Assembly (NCBI RefSeq): GCF_016583785.1
Contig: NZ_NRRU01000041.1
Coordinates: 1 to 44,509, forward strand
DNA: 44,509 bases
Origin: Rubrivivax gelatinosus
GTDB lineage: Bacteria; Pseudomonadota; Gammaproteobacteria; Burkholderiales; Burkholderiaceae_C
Reading direction: 5' to 3'
Shown: piece after piece, positions 42,652-44,509 of the stretch
How the letters are laid out: each line of letters starts with the position of its first letter
How positions within the stretch are numbered: position 1 is the stretch's first letter
Translations under genes and position numbers: made by a program
The notes under the pieces: generated by a model
What the model saw: only the letters and a program-made list of their open reading frames with translations
Databases searched by the model: none
Told to the model about the DNA's origin: nothing

Positions 42652-44509
42652 CTAGGGGCCGGCCCCAGCGCCCGGTGCGCGCGGGCCCTCGCGTCGCGGG
42701 GAGTCGAGCGGCGCGGCCGCTGCCAGCCAGGGCAGCAGCAGCGCCAGCAGCAGGAAACGCGGCGTGTCGATCACGGTGTTCAGCAGCCCGCTGGCCAGCA
42801 GCGCGGCGAACGCGCCGGCCGCCGCCGGCACCGGCGCCAGGCCGCGCCGCTGCGGCGCCAGCGCCACCGCCGCCGTCACCACCAGCAGCAGCAGCCAGGC
42901 GGCAGCGCCGAACCAGCCCTGCTCGAACAGCACCGCCACCGGCAGGCTGTCGATGTGCCAGGCAGGTTCGTAGTCGGTCGAGAAGAACCAGCGCGCCAGC
43001 CCGGTGTCGAAGCCGCCGTTGGCCAGGAGTTCGCTGCCGCCGGCGGCCTGCAGCGTGACGGCGTCGACGTCGAGCACCGGGCCTTCGGCGGGTGTCAGCA
43101 GCGCCAGCTTCAGCGGCAGCCGGCCCGGCGGTACCGCCAGCGTCTGCGGCGCGGCGGCGGCCCACTCGCCCGGTGCGGCCTCGAGCCGGGCGTAGCGGCA
43201 GTCCTGCGAGCTGCGCATCGTCTTGCGGCACAGAGCCACCGACAACGCCGCCGGCGCGCTCTCGCGCCGCAGCGTCGCGGCGATGCGCAGTTCCGCCGCG
43301 GCACCGGGCTCGACGATCTGCTCGACGTACAGCGGCGCGCCCGGGCCCAGCCGCAGGAAACCGCGCCCGCCTTCGTGGCGCCAGTGGAAGCTGCCGGCAT
43401 GGCGCGGCTCGCGGCTGCGCCAGTAGTGCAGGTCGGGGAAACCCCCCGCGCCTTCGCCGAAGAGCGCGGCCGCCAGCCCCGGCTCGCGCAGATCGAGCGC
43501 GTCGGCCCAGTGCGCCTGGCGCGTCGCCAGGTCCTGCGCGCTGCGGCCCAGGCGCTCCTGCGCGTAGGAGCCCAGCAAAACCGGCAGCGCCGCGGCTGCG
43601 GCCAGCAGCAGCCCGGCCGCGGCCACCACCAGCCCGCGCCGGCCCGGGCGCGCCAGCGCCAGCGCCGCCGTCACCAGCAGCGCCAGCGCGCCGGCGGCCC
43701 AGCCGTTGCGCGAGAAGGTCAGCGCCAGCGCGTAGGCGCCGGCGGCCAGCAGCAGCAGCGCCGCCACCCGGGCCCAGAGCCGGCGTGCCTGCAGCGCCGC
43801 GGCCAGCGTGAAGGCCAGGCCGATCGCGAGGTAACACTCGACATAGGCGCCGCCGCGGTGCATCGCCGAGAACGGCCCGGTGACGCGGTAGCCTGCGGCG
43901 AAGTCCAGCGGGCCGGCAAAGGCCGAACGTTCGACCACGATCCAGGCCACCGTCAGCGCCAGCCCCGCCACCATGCCGGCGCCGAAGGCCTGCGCGCGCG
44001 CCGCTCCGGCGCCCGCCAGCCGGCGCCACAGCACGACCACCAGCCAGGCCTCGGCAGCGCCCTTCAGGATGCGCAGCGCGTTCACCGGGCTGGTGAAGCT
44101 CCACCAGTCGCCGCCGTCGGGCCAGGCCAGCGGCCACAGCGCACGCAGGCCCGAGATCGCCAGCGACAGCGCCAGCAGCACGAAGGCCAGCACCACCGGC
44201 GCCGGCGCCCGGCCGGCGCCGCCCGGCCGCGGCACACGCGCCGCCGCCACCGCCACGCAGCCGGCCAGCAGCAGGTCGAACTCGTCGACGAAGAAACGCC
44301 CGGTCCAGGGCGCGAGGTCCAGCACCGGCAGCGCCGCCGGGATCAGCACCAGCGCCAGCAGCGGCCGCCAGGCGACCGCGGCGAACGCCAGCGCCAGGCC
44401 GAGGGCCAACGGCGCGGCGAAGGGCTGGTACAGCAGCGCCAGCGCCAGCAGCGGCGGCAGCAGCAGCCAGGCCAGCGGCGTCGCTCGCGGCGGCCGCAGC
44501 GCCACGGCC
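42652..44509 (-). CDS. O-antigen-ligase-like membrane protein with lectin-like periplasmic loop (may be 5'-truncated)
   Basis: At least 617 residues: the frame reaches the right edge, and GTG 44505 is a possible but unproven start. About ten hydrophobic helices surround the Wzy_C/WaaL-type core (LALTFSRNGWAAGALALLV, near residue 260-280). A large periplasmic loop (about 312-525) contains a carbohydrate-binding-module-like part (PLYVEQIVEPGAAAELRIAATL ... LLANGGFDTGLARWFF). Ligases of this class move undecaprenyl-linked glycans to lipid A or proteins; the polymer and acceptor are unknown. It is 51 bases upstream of yajC on the same strand. It could also be a Wzy polymerase or a bicarbonate-transporter-like relative. 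Confidence 0.75.
   Translation of the reverse strand, partial: AVALRPPRATPLAWLLLPPLLALALLYQPFAAPLALGLALAFAAVAWRPLLALVLIPAALPVLDLAPWTGRFFVDEFDLLLAGCVAVAAARVPRPGGAGRAPAPVVLAFVLLALSLAISGLRALWPLAWPDGGDWWSFTSPVNALRILKGAAEAWLVVVLWRRLAGAGAARAQAFGAGMVAGLALTVAWIVVERSAFAGPLDFAAGYRVTGPFSAMHRGGAYVECYLAIGLAFTLAAALQARRLWARVAALLLLAAGAYALALTFSRNGWAAGALALLVTAALALARPGRRGLVVAAAGLLLAAAAALPVLLGSYAQERLGRSAQDLATRQAHWADALDLREPGLAAALFGEGAGGFPDLHYWRSREPRHAGSFHWRHEGGRGFLRLGPGAPLYVEQIVEPGAAAELRIAATLRRESAPAALSVALCRKTMRSSQDCRYARLEAAPGEWAAAAPQTLAVPPGRLPLKLALLTPAEGPVLDVDAVTLQAAGGSELLANGGFDTGLARWFFSTDYEPAWHIDSLPVAVLFEQGWFGAAAWLLLLVVTAAVALAPQRRGLAPVPAAAGAFAALLASGLLNTVIDTPRFLLLALLLPWLAAAAPLDSPRREGPRAPGAGAGP

Noticed and set aside
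41702..44137. An 811-codon minus-strand frame across yajC and the ligase gene
   Set aside because: Arg/Ala/Gly-rich shadow in a different frame from the two real genes.
1..44509. CRISPR arrays, prophage, insertion sequences, toxin-antitoxin or defence genes
   Set aside because: No direct-repeat/spacer pattern, transposase, integrase or defence domain was seen; UDG and DprA are housekeeping proteins here.
1..44509. tRNA or rRNA genes
   Set aside because: No cloverleaf-like GGTTCRA-type loops in non-coding gaps were noticed, and the gaps are mostly too short; a tRNAscan run would settle it.

Overview
The window is a gene-dense stretch of a high-GC chromosome, with 44 protein genes, no gap above about 220 bp and strongly GC-biased third codon positions. 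Gene orders and families point to a betaproteobacterium of the order Burkholderiales, most likely from the Rubrivivax / Leptothrix / Roseateles group. The pointers are pgk-pyk-fba followed by purC-purE-purK-threonylcarbamoyl-AMP synthase, def-fmt divergent from LysM-dprA-smg, lytic transglycosylase-NDUFA9-like-GST-cca, yajC-secD-secF, and DUF1631, DUF6279 and DUF4136 proteins. Placement below the order is inference. I see no rRNA, tRNA, CRISPR array, insertion sequence, integrase, prophage or plasmid gene.

Layout. 1-3.85 kb (+): the C-terminal part of a soluble lytic transglycosylase, an NDUFA9-like dehydrogenase, a glutathione transferase and cca. 3.85-5.13 kb (-): a small DUF2905 membrane protein and a MidA/NDUFAF7-type methyltransferase. 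5.15-7.87 kb (+): a FolM-type pteridine reductase, folB, ttcA and a DUF4136 lipoprotein. 7.89-8.77 kb (-): a DUF6279 lipoprotein whose start codon shares two bases with divergent glmU (8.77-10.14 kb, +). 10.2-11.66 kb (+): a PAS-PAS sensor kinase with a decayed ATPase domain. 11.66-13.76 kb (-): tsaB-rimI-uracil-DNA glycosylase. 13.8-15.5 kb (+): dacB and a SemiSWEET sugar transporter. 15.5-18.5 kb (-): two secreted GDSL-type lipoproteins and an OmpW-family porin.

18.6-29.8 kb (-) is a central-metabolism block read as pgk, maeB, pyk, fba, purC, a TPR-like unknown, purE, purK and tsaC2/sua5, with stem-loop terminators after pgk and fba. 29.9-33.7 kb (-) holds azlC-azlD, a GIN-domain repeat protein, a small lipoprotein and def-fmt. 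33.9-36.9 kb (+) holds LysM-dprA-smg, with a compound hairpin element after the LysM gene. 36.9-44.5 kb (-) holds DUF1631, secF, secD, yajC and an O-antigen-ligase-like membrane protein that reaches the window edge.

The genes serve lower glycolysis and anaplerosis, purine synthesis, tRNA maturation and modification (cca, ttcA, tsaB, tsaC2, fmt), protein maturation and export (def, rimI, secDF-yajC) and cell-envelope building (slt, glmU, dacB). Eight neighbouring pairs overlap by the four bases ATGA or GTGA, a sign of tight translational coupling. I find no convincing new multi-gene system. The points most worth a second look are single-gene oddities (decayed kinase, GDSL homologue with Glu at the nucleophile position, TPR gene inside the pur cluster, ligase with a lectin-like insert) and compact regulatory architecture (shared start codons, a 12-bp perfect inverted repeat inside a coding tail).
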